Shown: piece after piece, positions 18,734 to 30,499 of the stretch
Layout: the number at the start of each line of letters is the position of its first letter
How positions within the stretch are numbered: the stretch's first letter is position 1
From: Branchiostoma lanceolatum
Taxonomy: Eukaryota > Chordata > Leptocardii > Amphioxiformes > Branchiostomatidae
Assembly: GCF_035083965.1 (NCBI RefSeq)
Contig: NC_089726.1
Location: forward strand, 15,195,501-15,259,500
Direction: 5' to 3'
DNA: 64,000 nt
Position numbers and translations under genes: made by a program
Notes under the pieces: generated by a model
The model's database searches: none
What the model was told of the DNA's origin: nothing
What the model saw: only the letters and a program-made list of their open reading frames with translations

Positions 18734-19147
18734 GTAATCAATGGATCTAGTTTAGCTAGTTAGTTTGTGATTTCCATAGTCGTATCGTTATCAAACTTTA
18801 TCATCTTTGCTCATGACGTAGCATTGTCGTGTGTTCATAAGAATGTGCTCTTGAGTGAATAAGTTGTCATCCAACTCTGAAAAGAATCGTTATCTTACAG
18901 ACAGTTGCAGAGAAATCAAATCTAGTTGTAAACGCACACTACAATCCAAGACGTAATGTCGGCTAAACAGCATACATCTTTCTTGATACTTTGTTGCCCT
19001 GGGGTTAAGGACGCTGAGATGTCTGGATCTTAGCTTTCATTGATTTTGTGTTCTCTATTTCATGCATGGCATCTATCAACGGCTGAAAGACGGACACAGG
19101 CGTTATTATAGATTACATTGTACTATTCCATGGCATAGCCTCAAGTA

Positions 19148-19590
19148 TTTTGGCAATGTCTATAACAAACTGCGATCGATAAGATGGATAAAAACTTCTT
19201 CATCATGCAGAGGCCATGGACCAGCACGTTAAGGCTGGTACATGGTGCATTCATCAAACAAGTTGATAGTTGGGTTAGAAGCGACTTCAAATCTTTTGGC
19301 AATGTCTACAACAAACTCAGGCTGACTGAAATCAATAAGATGGATACAAACTTTGTCATCATGCAGAGGCCATAGCCCAGCGCGTTAAGGCTAGTACATT
19401 CATCAAACAAGTTGAGAGTTGGTTTTAAAGCGACATCAAGTCTTTTGGCAATGTCTAGAACAACAGAGACCGACTGCAATCAATACGATGAATACAAACT
19501 TCTTCATCATGCAGAGGCCATAGCCGCCACGTTAAGGCTAGTGCATTCAGTAACAAGTTGATAGTTCGGTTTGAAGCGATATTACTTTAA
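19148..19590. repeat. three tandem copies of a ~147 bp unit
   Basis: Units start with TTTTGGCAATGTCTA near 19148, 19294 and 19443. Each contains CATCATGCAGAGGCCAT, CACGTTAAGGCT or a variant, and CAAGTTGA. Copies are diverged by substitutions and small indels, so the array is old. It has no coding potential. Confidence 0.85.
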
Positions 19591-20187
19591 GAACGACACG
19601 CTGTAGGATGAATTAAAGCTCGAGCCAATTTCCTGTTCTTAATCCCGGACAGGTTTTACTATTATTCCCGCGCACAACTTCAAAGGCTGCTAACGAATGA
19701 AGCAATAACAGCGGACTATCCTGCCGGTGTCACGGGTCATTTGTTTTAACAGCAGGAACGTCCGCGGATTCAAACACTTATCATCAGAACTGTAAGCCGA
19801 CATTTTAAAGTTTGTAGTACGTGAAATCAGTCAAAGAGGTCGTGATATTTGTGATGACCTTCAGGACTAGTGCAATGACCTTGTTCGAATATGATACCTG
19901 GGCATCGGGAACAAAGCAACGTTTTTCAACGAGTTTTTGTCTTGAATGCATTACCATTTTCTTGATAATTTGTATTCCGACTGTAGCCTTAGAAATGCGT
20001 TGCATATTGATGTGGATTGACTCCCAACACCTTTCCGATTAAAATCACATTAGAAGTTGGGTTGATTGTCTCATTAATGGTTTAGATGTACTGTGTTGCT
20101 TACGATATTAGGTACCGACTTGAGGAGAATTCAGGGGGGGGGGGCTACATACATACATGCTTGTTTTAAGCTATTTTTTTGTTGCAG

Positions 20188-20372
20188 AATTCAATGGTTG
20201 TATACATTTAGCAAATTGTAATGCGATGGAGTTATTGAGATTATATAAGAATTACGCTCACACCAGACCATGGGGGTTCAAGGATGTGCTTAGACTAGGT
20301 GACTTAGACGATACTGCATTCAACTACATCACGTCAAGAATTCGTGCATTTTGTGGAGAAAAAAAACGATAA
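20188..20372 (+). other. possible isolated exon, unrecognised
   Basis: A pyrimidine tract and acceptor (TTTTTTTGTTGCAG) precede an open frame of about 61 codons ending at TAA 20370-20372. The peptide contains MELLRLYKNY and AFNYITSRIRAFCGEKKR, which looks protein-like. No partner exon is evident and I do not recognise it. It may be a gene or transposon remnant. Confidence 0.2.
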
Positions 20373-20632
20373 GAACATGGTTGATTTTTTCCTCCATGTG
20401 GGCTTTCAAGACGATAAAATCAGTACTTTACTTTAATATTTGATTAATCTCCAAGTACTTCTTTTGAAACGTAGAATGGATTTATCAAGCGGCTTCTAAT
20501 CTTGGAGCTGTGAAAGACTATTATGATATTTCCCATGGAATCGCTGTCTTTAGAAGGGGATCTCTGATTGGAAGATGACATGTCATCAGTGATCCCGGCA
20601 CCATGGAGACAGTGACTGGTGTTCAATCGCCT

Positions 20633-20955
20633 CCGGTCCACACGGTGTGAAACGGAGATAACACTTTAATAAGACCCCTACATATGACATTAGAACTCTA
20701 TTAATATATACATATATTTGAATTTCACCACAAATGTCTGTTACCAGCTAATTGCATTTAGATACATTCGACAAAACCTTGATAACGCCTTTATGACGGT
20801 CCACACGGTGTAAAACGGAGATAACACTTTAATATAAGACCTCTGCATATGACATTAGAACTCTATTGATATACTTTTTTTTATTTCATCACAAATGTCT
20901 GTTATATTATCAGCTAACTGTATTTAGATACATTCGACAAAACTTTGATAACGTC
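20633..20955. repeat. tandem duplication of a ~162 bp unit
   Basis: Two copies both open with CGGTCCACACGGTGT and share GGAGATAACACTTTAATA, GACATTAGAACTCTATT and ACATTCGACAAAAC. They differ by small indels in an AT-rich part. The second copy runs directly into the TTAA-flanked element that follows. Confidence 0.9.
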
Positions 20956-21376
20956 TTAAGGCACTGCAGTTGAAGGGTGGCTGAGGAGTTTTGGGATGCA
21001 TATGTTATTGAAAAAAAAAACTTTATAAACCTTCCTCAACCTTATTTTTTTCAGGTAGTACCTTATAGCAAGGTGATGATTTATGCAAATCAGTATGACG
21101 TCATGATTACGTCATCAAGAGTTATAAGGCCACGCCCATTTTTAGAAAAAAGGCTCTCCTTGGCTTGTACTTCGTAGTTTATCAATATTACTTTGCAGGA
21201 ATGTACATGATGGTAATACATCAAGGATTATGCGAGGCTACGTTTATATTTTGAAATGACAATTTTTGGCGATTTTTTATTGTTTCGCCAAAAATCGTCA
21301 TTTCAAAGCTTAAGAAAGTTTTTTTTTTTTCAATAACATCCCAAAACTCCTCAGCCACCCTTCAACTGTACTTTAA
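20956..21376. mobile_element. non-autonomous DNA element flanked by TTAA
   Basis: Terminal inverted repeats carry CAGTTGAAGGGTGGCTGAGG and continue through GTTTTGGGATG to TTATTGAAAAA. Both ends abut TTAA (20956-20959 and 21373-21376), the target duplication typical of piggyBac-type elements. The interior has a 19 bp-arm hairpin (AAATGACAATTTTTGGCGA and partner, about 21253-21305) and two close CRE-like sites (TGACGTCATGATTACGTCA near 21097). It has no transposase. Confidence 0.75.
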
Positions 21377-21398
21377 TATTTATGACGATTATTCATTT

Positions 21399-21650
21399 CG
21401 CCTTGAGTACAATTGCCTCCATACTCCACCTCTTCGGAGGAATTCCCATGCTGAAAGCTTTTTTCCTAGAACTACATCACTTTGGAACAAGTTTCCTCGT
21501 GATTGTTTCCCTGGTGAGTACAACCTTAAACTTTTCAAGTCAAAGGTGAACAAACATCTGTCATAACAGTCCAGTACAGTAACCCAAAACACGTGAGTGG
21601 CTCTTATGAGCCTTGTTTGGTGGTGAAATTGAAGTAAATAAAATAAAAAA
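21399..21650 (+). mobile_element. 5'-truncated LINE, C-terminal end of ORF2 and 3' UTR
   Basis: A 55-codon frame ending at TAA 21564-21566 contains RTTSLWNKFPRD and YNLKLFKSKVNKHLS. This is the classic C-terminus of LINE reverse transcriptase ORFs (R-T-S-x-L-W-N-x-[LF]-P then F-K-x-x-[LV]-x-x-x-L). The short 3' segment with GAGTGGCTCTTATGAGCC and an AT-rich tail with AATAAAAT also fits a LINE 3' end. Everything upstream is lost. Confidence 0.75.
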
Positions 21651-22520
21651 ATCCTTGTTCTTGCTGTATGGACGGCACCATTGGATGGCGATTAAATCAT
21701 GTTATCTTTGATAGTGTAAAATGCGTTACCAGATTGACCCTGACATTGGTCAAATCCCATGATATCTAATAACATATTTCCATCTTTGCAAGGTCTTCAA
21801 TATTTCCCTTCCGCGGTGCCCAATAAAATTTATTACATGTCCTTTTATCTACTCAACCTTGAGCGTAACACACACAGACCGCACGAACTCTGTTAAAGGT
21901 ATGATGGAAACATATAGACCCTCGGGTACGCAATGTATCATATTGGGCCTGGGGATGCGAAACTACTCCGAAGTAGAAGCTGTCCGAGAGGCACTGTCAG
22001 AGTTATACATAAATATTGCTTAGATTATGATTGAACAACTCAGATGCACCCATCTCTATATGGACTGCATATTTGAAATAACTTTGATAAGAAGAATACT
22101 TAAAAACTAGTTACATGTATGATCAAAACTGCATCCGTGTACAAGGTCACTCATACTAGGAGGATTTTGGACATAACGTCAAATGTGCTGTCTTAAAATG
22201 TTTGGGTTTGACAAATATCCTGAGGGCAGCGTTTAATTCCTCGCGCATGTACTGTGTGGAGTTTTCGTTTTGGGCTTATAATCGTCTGTATGCTAAGCTA
22301 AATCACGGTGGTGTTTTCTATATATCATGTTTGGTATGTGTCAAAATTATATGCAAAGTGCAAGATGAAATTATCTTAGGCAATATGGCAGCAATAGTGT
22401 TGTTACCACAAATTACGATATCGTCATTGTAGTTTCGTCGTTAAGCACACAATCATGCAATACATTTTTATCAAAAAGCACACTAAAGGGTACTTTTTTG
22501 ATATACGTACATGTTGTATC

Positions 22521-22864
22521 TTAAAGGCAACCAAAGCAATATTAGGGACCAAAAAAAAGAATAGAAAAAATTCTGAAATCTTTATTGTAGTGACATTTAC
22601 TAACACTGTCGAGCACATTTGTGTAGTAACTTCACACTTTGAGCATTTTAAAACCGTGCAAAAACATGCCATACGATGATCCCCTTAGTTTCGCGAGCCT
22701 ACAAAAACACCGGCCACGATTTTCAGTGAGTTTTCACATTCCATCATGGACCTCGCTATATATTGTGATAGTGTTGTTTGAACTAATCATATATAGAAAT
22801 GACTAAATAAATTGACTTTCAAAATCCGATTTTCAGGCCCTAATTTTTGCTCGTGTTGCCTTAA
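22521..22864. mobile_element. TTAA-flanked MITE, family 2 copy 1
   Basis: The left end is TTAAAGGCAACCAAAGCAAT and the right end is the inverted counterpart, GCTCGTGTTGCCTTAA. TTAA is present at both borders. The interior contains AACACTGTCGAGC and CTTAGTTTCGCGAGCC, whose reverse complements occur in the copy at 36.6 kb. Non-coding. Confidence 0.85.
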
Positions 22865-23003
22865 ACACATAATCTATAAACGACGGAATGTATGATAGAA
22901 TTACATAACGCTCGTAAAACACTCAAATTCTGCTCGCAGTGGACATAGTGATGAAACAACAGACCCCTTCATCAAGACGATGTGAACATCTTTAAGCTTC
23001 CCA

Positions 23004-23378
23004 GTGGACAGGTTGAACTTTCTTCTAAACTACATGCATCACTTACTCCCTCCGGTAGTTACTTCATCACACCATCCCCCAAGGAAGAAACCCATTTACT
23101 GGATAAAGATCGCTGAAAGGTTGTTCGCTACGTTATTACTCCTGAATGCCATGTGGACTTTGGCCATGGACCCCAGGTATCCATCTCTTTCACAGACGTA
23201 CCTGAAGGGAAAGGGATTGGGCTTTTTATTAGCTTTAAATATACTATTTCTATTTTCCACGTTGCCTGGAGTGTTGCTGTACAGTGGAGAAAGTTTACGA
23301 AGAAGAGCCAGTCCCTTCTTTCTCGTGCTACTATTATACCGGCTGTCAAAGTTCGGACTTTTTGTGTTTACTGAATAA
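23004..23378 (+). CDS. putative small multi-pass membrane protein (terminal exon)
   Basis: The frame stays open from an acceptor-like site (AAGCTTCCCAG, exon from 23005) to TAA at 23376-23378. The first ATG inside it is at 23034 and would give 114 residues. Three hydrophobic segments are visible: AERLFATLLLLNAMWTLAM, GLGFLLALNILFLFSTLPGV and SPFFLVLLLYRLSKFGLF, joined by basic loops. The stop codon lies inside an AATAAA (23374-23379), so the message would have almost no 3' UTR before the cleavage signal. It could be a whole small gene or the last exon of a gene starting at 18.72 kb, to which it joins in phase. I do not recognise the family. Confidence 0.45.
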   Translation: MDRLNFLLNYMHHLLPPVVTSSHHPPRKKPIYWIKIAERLFATLLLLNAMWTLAMDPRYPSLSQTYLKGKGLGFLLALNILFLFSTLPGVLLYSGESLRRRASPFFLVLLLYRLSKFGLFVFTE

Positions 23379-23399
23379 AAATACTTTTTTTTACACAAC

Positions 23400-24127
23400 C
23401 AAAAGATTTATTCCAGCGACGTTTCCGTGACCATCTGTCACCTTCTTCAAGGCAATTCTGACTGGTTCACATAGCAATGCAGCACAGTTGTTGCTGCTTA
23501 ATTCATACATAATAATCTTTGTTGTGTAAAAAACAGTCTTTTTATTCAGTGACTTACCAACCTGATGAAACTATTCACGGAGATTTTGTGTATACTGGTC
23601 CTGATTATAATCAAGAAACGTTGTATAGCGTAACGTAAGGTAGATTACATGGAATTATGGAATGAAATGAAATGAAATGATCAAACAATACCGCGGGGAT
23701 TCAAAAGGGATGGAAGTAATCTCAGTAGAAAATGGGATGAGATTATGTATAATTTCAGAGAACATGGAATTCGGGTAATGAGTTGTGAGTTAATCAATAC
23801 GAAATTCTGAATCCACTAGTCCTCTCCTAATCAGCACATAACAAGTTATCCACTTAGACGGAGGATCGATGTCTTTGCCATTTTCTTCGGAGGACTATTC
23901 TAGTATCTAATATTTTGTGTTTGATTGAATTTTGCTTCAGATATAGAACCGCGTATCTGTGGGGATTCCCTACCTTCATTATAACCCTTGAGGTGGCTTC
24001 GTAAAACTAGGGTATTATGTAAGGTCGATTTTTATCGTTTAATGTTTCCCTAACACTCTATCTTGTCGACCCCTTTCTGCCAAATGATAAGTTGGTGTTG
24101 TAAATCATCACTCATGCTTTCAAAGGA
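23400..24127. other. intergenic, nothing recognised
   Basis: AT-rich sequence with a short AATGA run near 23660. No supported gene. Confidence 0.5.
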
Positions 24128-24800
24128 GTGCATCAAAGCTGTCAATTCTCGACACTGCTCGGCAGTGACTAGAAGTGTCCAATCCAATCAAAATTGAGGA
24201 GAGGGACTTCTGATTTCCCCGTGATCCTCTGCGAAGATTAGGCAAACAGCAAAAGCTGTCAATTCTCGATACTGATCGGCAGAGAATAGAAGTGTCAAAT
24301 CCAATCAAAATTGAGGAGAGGGATGACTAATTTTCCCGTGATCCTCTGCGAAGATTGGGCAGACATCAAAATGCCCCCCTCCCACATCAGAAGAGCTGAA
24401 AACTTCATCACGACACTTCTTCTTGCAACATTCATTTACTGCCACTCCGGATCCTGATGCTAGGCAGTGACTAGAAGTGTCAAATCTTATCAAAATTGAG
24501 GAGAGGGACTACTAATTTTCCCGTGATCCTCTGCGAAGATTGGGCAGACTTTAAAATGCCCCCCTCCCACATCAGAAGAGCTGAAAACTTCATCACGACA
24601 CTACTTCATGCAACATTCATTATACTGCCACTCCGGATCCTGATGCTAGGCAGTGACTAAAAGTGTCAAATTCTATCAAAATTGAGGAGAGAGGGACTCC
24701 TAATTTTCCTGTGATTCTCTACGAAGATTGGGCATGCCCCCCTCCCCACGTCGGAAAAAACTTCATCACGCCCCTCCTTCATGTAACATTCATTATACTG
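24128..24800. repeat. complex tandem repeat with two unit lengths
   Basis: Four diverged copies of a segment with GACTAGAAGTGTC, ATCAAAATTGAGGAGAG and GATCCTCTGCGAAGATT. The first two are spaced about 120 bp apart. The later ones are spaced about 180 bp, because an extra block (ATGCCCCCCTCCCACATCAG to CACTCCGGATCCTGATGC) was included before further duplication. Confidence 0.9.
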
Positions 24801-24819
24801 CCGCTGCTGATCCTGTGCC

Positions 24820-27800
24820 CATCATAACCCCAATTAAATGAGTAATTGTCCATTTCTATTCCAAATCACACGGGTCAGCTACAGTTAGTCTTAACTTGAC
24901 GACCCTTCTGGCAACCATTTTGTAATTAATGTTTTACGAGGAGCCTTGTAAACTTTTACTGCCGATGTGATGTCTTAGTTCTTAAAATCCCTGAAATCGA
25001 ACCCCACGCCTTGACAAAAGACATTCTGGAATGCAAAGATCAATCCTGAAAACCTCATCCTAATCTTGATACCAAGTTGAACAGCTTGTCATGGAGTATG
25101 AAAGTTCAATCAATGAATCGGTCTACTATTATTTCCATTTATCATCAAGCTAAATGAGTTTCTTTATTAGCCCTAAGGCATTTGTACATATTACGTGACA
25201 CTAGTGTACAAAAAAGCTAGCCCTGTTCTTGTCAATCAAAGAAATGGCTAAGGCTTACTCGATCATACGATACGATAGATTGTATGATACCAACAACGAT
25301 AATGCCCTTTTTTAAAGGAAAATGTCAGTTATGTTTTGTCTTCTATAATATTGAGCGAAATAGTTAGCGGACAATGAGACTACCCGACCCTTTATGTGCA
25401 TTTTTCATCAACCGATTTAACGGATCATAACGCTCAATCTTTTTTGTTTTACTATCGTTAGACATCATGATGAATTCGCAGCTACCTTGACTACATAATC
25501 CACGGGTATCCAGAGAAATCGATTGGCGGAAAGCGCGTGGTGCGTGCTTCATCATGAGACCTCCACCACTTCAATACAACCCAGCAAATCACTCATGCAA
25601 GAAGAGATAAGGTTTTCTACCGACTGGGAACAGATCATTACCAGGGATTCTGAGCCCGAGCTCGTTAGAAATATATCACAGCTTTAGTAATACCCACAAG
25701 CCTTTCATTTTCCTGTGGGGGCGCTAGCTGTTCACTGGATAATAGCTAAAAATCCAAGATAACGAAGTGTTAAGCATGCCAGAGGGATATGTTGTGGCGT
25801 GCTACCAAGCCCAATAAACCACGGTGAGTGGTGATTAGCCTACATTTTGGTCAAGGAGCACACGCTAATCACCTTCGAACTTCGACGATTTCGAACTTCT
25901 ACGCATGATGAGCAAGAGCGATGGGGTCACGAGTGTCAGATAGGACTGCACGTTATTGATAGTTGTTTATAGCCGTAGACATAAAACATAAAGGGAAAGC
26001 AACGCTGGGGAGGTCATGGATTAGTTGCACGAAGGAGATATCGGTGGAGCACTGTTGTTGTGGGAAACGTTATAAACAGTACTAGTGATTGAGTCACTGG
26101 ATGCTGAAGAGCACAATCGTCATGTTTCATATCAAAAGATTCTTAGACCTTTCGCAACTTAAGAACTGAGGATTGTCTTTGTCACATGTGTGTGTAGTTT
26201 GTTTCTAAATAATTTGATTACCTACGTTAGAAGTTACGGCACGTGCCTTGCGAAAACCGTTGGGCACACAGTCACCATTGCAACGACCAACAACATCACA
26301 AATACAACCACAACCTTAGCATGTTTGTGACTAAGAATACCAAAATTAAAGGCTTTTCCAAGACGCTAAGGCGAGTAAATGTTTCAATTTCCATTCATGA
26401 AAACAACCTAATACCGAATCTCGGCTTACCTGTGTTGAGATCTGGCCGCTTGAAGCTTACAGCTCTTTGTGATTGCCGCGTGTGCCTGGTGACAAACTCT
26501 TCACTCATGTGTCCGATGACGTCCTGCCTGGTTGACTGACAATAACAGAGAATTGATATATCTGTTCAGCCAGTCTTCATCAGATAGAGGGCGGATGGTA
26601 CTATCCTATAAGCCTATAGAAAACAGCTGCGACTGAGACGTGTAGAAGAAACAGGACGGTTTCTCCAGGACCTAGCTCAGCTCGATCATGTGCCGTTATC
26701 TGCCAGTCCCCGGGATTTGGCTCGATCGACGGTCTCCAGGCAACGATGACTACCTACCGTGGTTATAATCATGACTCTTTCCTTATCTCTGTTTTCGACT
26801 CATTTCAGCTGAAAAAAAACAACAATGTTGGCTGGGAACTGACTTAGCCGGCTGGATTTACCGGCGTCGTCTGTCAGTAATCATTTCACAGCCCGATTCC
26901 CGTTGTCAACACCGTGCGCTCCGTCTGTAGATCCTATCACACCGAAAATGTTCCCGACAAAAGCACGACGGAAAGCACGACAGGAAGACGGCACAACACC
27001 TGACCGTCATCACAGAAAGGTGTACCGGCTGATAAATCCTTTACGCCCATCCTCCAAACATGACACGTACCTACTACTGCCAGTTAAAAATGAGCACTCA
27101 TTCGTACGCTACAACAGCACGCGCCGTCCCCAAGAGAACTCACATCATACGTCAATCACCCTGCCCAACTACAAATTTGTCTCAGCGACGGTTATTGGCC
27201 AAATCGCGATGGCGTAACGGTTTGTCGCACACATAAATAGCCAATGATGATTACATCTCAGGATAAAACCATTTTAAATGCCCTAAAGACAAAAGCGTCA
27301 GTCATATGTTTGTATGGCTTCTCCGCTAACCTGCCGTCATACAGAGCAGACTTAATGAGCACCAGGGCTTGGTTCAGAGCACTAACAACTCTCAAAAGAT
27401 TTCTGTAGTGACTACGCTAAAAGCTGTCCTGTGCCAAGGGGCATCTTTTCGGCCCTCTGATGATGAGGTCATAGTAAAGCCAGCCATAAAGGAGCAGGCA
27501 AACCACCGAGGCCTGATGGAAGGATAATAAACTGGAATCTTTTCTTAAGATGCTCGGCATACGTCTTGAGTATAATAAGCTAGTCGATCGATCTCTGTAG
27601 TCTTGGCTTCCTCAAACTCTTGAAGTTCAATATGTGCCGAGAGCCATGGTCGGCAAATGTACTCTTCAGGATTACTAGTATGCACATGCATACTAGTATG
27701 TTTATGGTATAACGATCTTCTGATCTAGAAATGCAATAAAGACCAGTGATTTATTTTCGAATTATTTTTTTTGGGCAAGTGAGTTTATACAATACATACA

Positions 27801-29640
27801 ACCTGACAGTAGACTACCCTTTGTGAATAAAGTTTGTAACGATTTTATAAGAGCATAAAGATTGATTGGGAAATAAAAGCCAATTTCATTTTTCGTTACG
27901 AAACTGTTGAGACCGTAAGAGGAGATACGGTACAGTTACTTTAGGTCGTTGCAGAAGGAAAGCGGACGGAATATGAAGTATCAGATTATTCTGTTATTTT
28001 TGAACTTGTCCAGTGGTATACATTGAATTTTTAAGAAAATGTCAATCATACCTGGATGCCTAACTTTCATAAACGCCGTTCAGACGGCTGACTCGAAGTC
28101 ACGCACCAGCCGGCAGTCTCGCATAATTGAATTAAACAGAAGTGATGTTGATGTGAGTGGAGAGACTACAATACAATTATATTGGACTGAGCTTGTATTT
28201 GTCTGAGAAGTGGCGTCACTAAATATATCATCACAGACAGATTAGTCGTATTTCACAAAATACAATGAATCACAACGTGCATCATTGTCTAGAAGACATG
28301 TATTAAAAGAGATATCTATATACGTGAATGATTGACGTATAAAAATCTTATCATAGAGAAATCTGTCTTCTGTCGAATGAAGTCACGTCCGCCCCTGAGA
28401 CGTATTCATTATCCGACCTACAATCCATTGATTTAATCACAATATTCACGATGGAAAACAACAACCAGGTTATTATTGGTTTTCGTTGGGACGTATTCGT
28501 TATAAATCAGCCCCACACCCGCCATTAATAATATAAAAAATGATATAATGGTCCTGCTTCTACGTGATAAATCATATCATATTGCACCATGTGTTACACC
28601 TGTCGACGCTTTTTGCTGGCCCCAGCGGGTCTGTTACCGCTCGACGTCTCGGGGACATTACCGTCATATCACCGGAGTCACCCGGCGTGTCTCCCGCAGA
28701 ACTGTCCACACCTGTCCCGCAAGTCGTTCGTCTCGCCTGCGCTCCACAGGTGTGAAAAATTAAGGTGCAATCCTGACGAAAAGGTGCGTATGCTGAAAAA
28801 TTTAGAAAATTGGCTGAGAAATCATTCACTTCTTGGAATTGAAGAGAGAAGCTCACCGCGCAATCAAACAACCGGTAAAATTGGCGACCTGCTGTGTTTC
28901 CGTCTCGCATTCATTTAATGAAGCATATATGAAGGTCATGTACGGCAAACTACATGAAGAAAAACGAACTTTGTCAAAATATGTCATGCTGTGTACAAGA
29001 GACTGTGTTGACACGCGCTGCTTACATTCGACAGCTTTTTGAGATTCCCTGGCATTTACGCGACGATAACGTGACATCGCGTAATGAAATACGTCAGGTG
29101 CTTTATGTGTTCTTAAAGAGAAGCTGACAGACAAGTCAGGGTGTTCACAACATGGTTTCTCGTTTTATTCTACACAACCTACCCATCAATCGACCCGTCA
29201 AAACATTAACGAATTTCCCAGGTGTATTCAGCAAGTAATGGCAAGATATTGGACCATGTGAAGATAACGAGGACGCACTGACATCGATGTGTAATGTGTA
29301 GGTTGAGCAATTATACCACCTAAACCAAGACATTGCCTTTCTTTTCTCTCAAGCATGGTTGGTTCGTATATTGGAGAAGGATCCCTTAAGATTGACCGTG
29401 CTTTCTTGCAATATAGCGGGGAAGCCAGTCGGAACTAAACCATTATCTTATCTGAAAACTTGTGGGGAAAACTAATTTGAGCGGGAACAGTTGCCTGAGG
29501 CCGTGTGATATCGCGGTTAGTTGGGCGAATGCTTCTTGCATGATAAGTTCATGGTATTTTCATGAGAGTGGGGGAGGGGGGCAAACTTTGAAAGTGTAAA
29601 TGATCATACGTACAGTACAGCCTTAAAATAACTTCGGATC
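24820..29640. other. intergenic, no supported gene
   Basis: Mostly AT-rich sequence. A GC-rich patch at about 28600-28760 has several overlapping short frames on both strands and ends in a donor-like CACAG|GTGTGA, but no frame resembles a known family. An imperfect palindrome around ACTAGTATGCACATGC is near 27675. Confidence 0.45.
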
Positions 29641-29654
29641 AGCTGACACAAACT

Positions 29655-29765
29655 ACATATTGGGTGTAATATAACCAGCTGCTGCCGCGCCGCGTGCCTG
29701 CAAAGCTGGTGTGTTACGCCGAAGGGCGGTTATACCGGTTATATAGATTCAGATACAAATATTGC
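29655..29765. repeat. interspersed repeat R, copy 1
   Basis: Contains ATAACCAGCTGCTGC, GCAAAGCTGGTGTGTTACG and GGTTATACCGG. The same string of motifs occurs at 30.4 kb and, split by a LINE, at 48.0 and 48.85 kb. The class is unknown. Confidence 0.7.
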
Positions 29766-30420
29766 CATACCCACACCCCTCTGGAACAAAGATATTGTAA
29801 TTTGAATAGAAAAGAGTACGATGCCATGTATATTATTGTACATCATATAGCAAAGAGAGAAATACACTATATACACTTAAGTACGACACAAAAATCATAT
29901 TCCTAATCTAGACAAACCTCCCATCGAAAAACAAATCTGTTCGTTTACTTCTACTGTAATATAAAAATGAAGAAGAGGTTGAATTTATTTAATGTTAGTT
30001 AGTTTATTTTGTATCTATTAAACTTTCAATATGTTTTGTTGTGATCTGTACTTAACCCAGTGTGGCACAAATGTGAAATTTGCAGGTTTCCATTCATATT
30101 CATACAATAATCTCTGCAGAGATAGCTCTGCAGATAGATGGATCTACAGGATCTAGGGCTAATTCTTGCAGACCCTTTCCGTAAGAGGGCGGGGGCAGGG
30201 AGGCAATAAAGGATAAAATCAGCACGTCCATCTCCGAGTGTCAGTGTACACCTTGCAGCATTGGGATGCTCTTGGTGCTACAGCCGTAAAGCACAGCATA
30301 CCATCAACATAATACACCGTTTCCTTCCCCTCGACCAAGGATATCGCACCACGGCGGCTTCCTCAACACAAATTGCAAGTCTAACGCCCGTAGGGAAGGC
30401 AATCATGGCAATATGCATGC

Positions 30421-30495
30421 AACGCCTGCCTGCGAAGCTGGTGTGTTACGTCGAATGTCGGTTATACCAGCTGTATAGATGCAGATACGTACATC
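30421..30495. repeat. interspersed repeat R, copy 2
   Basis: Shares GCGAAGCTGGTGTGTTACG and GGTTATACCAGCTGTATAGA with copy 1, followed by short GATGCAGATACGTACA repeats. Confidence 0.7.
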
Positions 30496-30499
30496 TGCA

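Noticed and set aside
26903..27217. 104-codon frame on the + strand
   Set aside because: It has no family resemblance, membrane segment, splice context or clear compositional contrast.
28548..28918. Overlapping frames of 100 or more codons on both strands in a GC-rich patch
   Set aside because: The patch lacks stop codons by composition in several frames at once, and none looks like a protein family.
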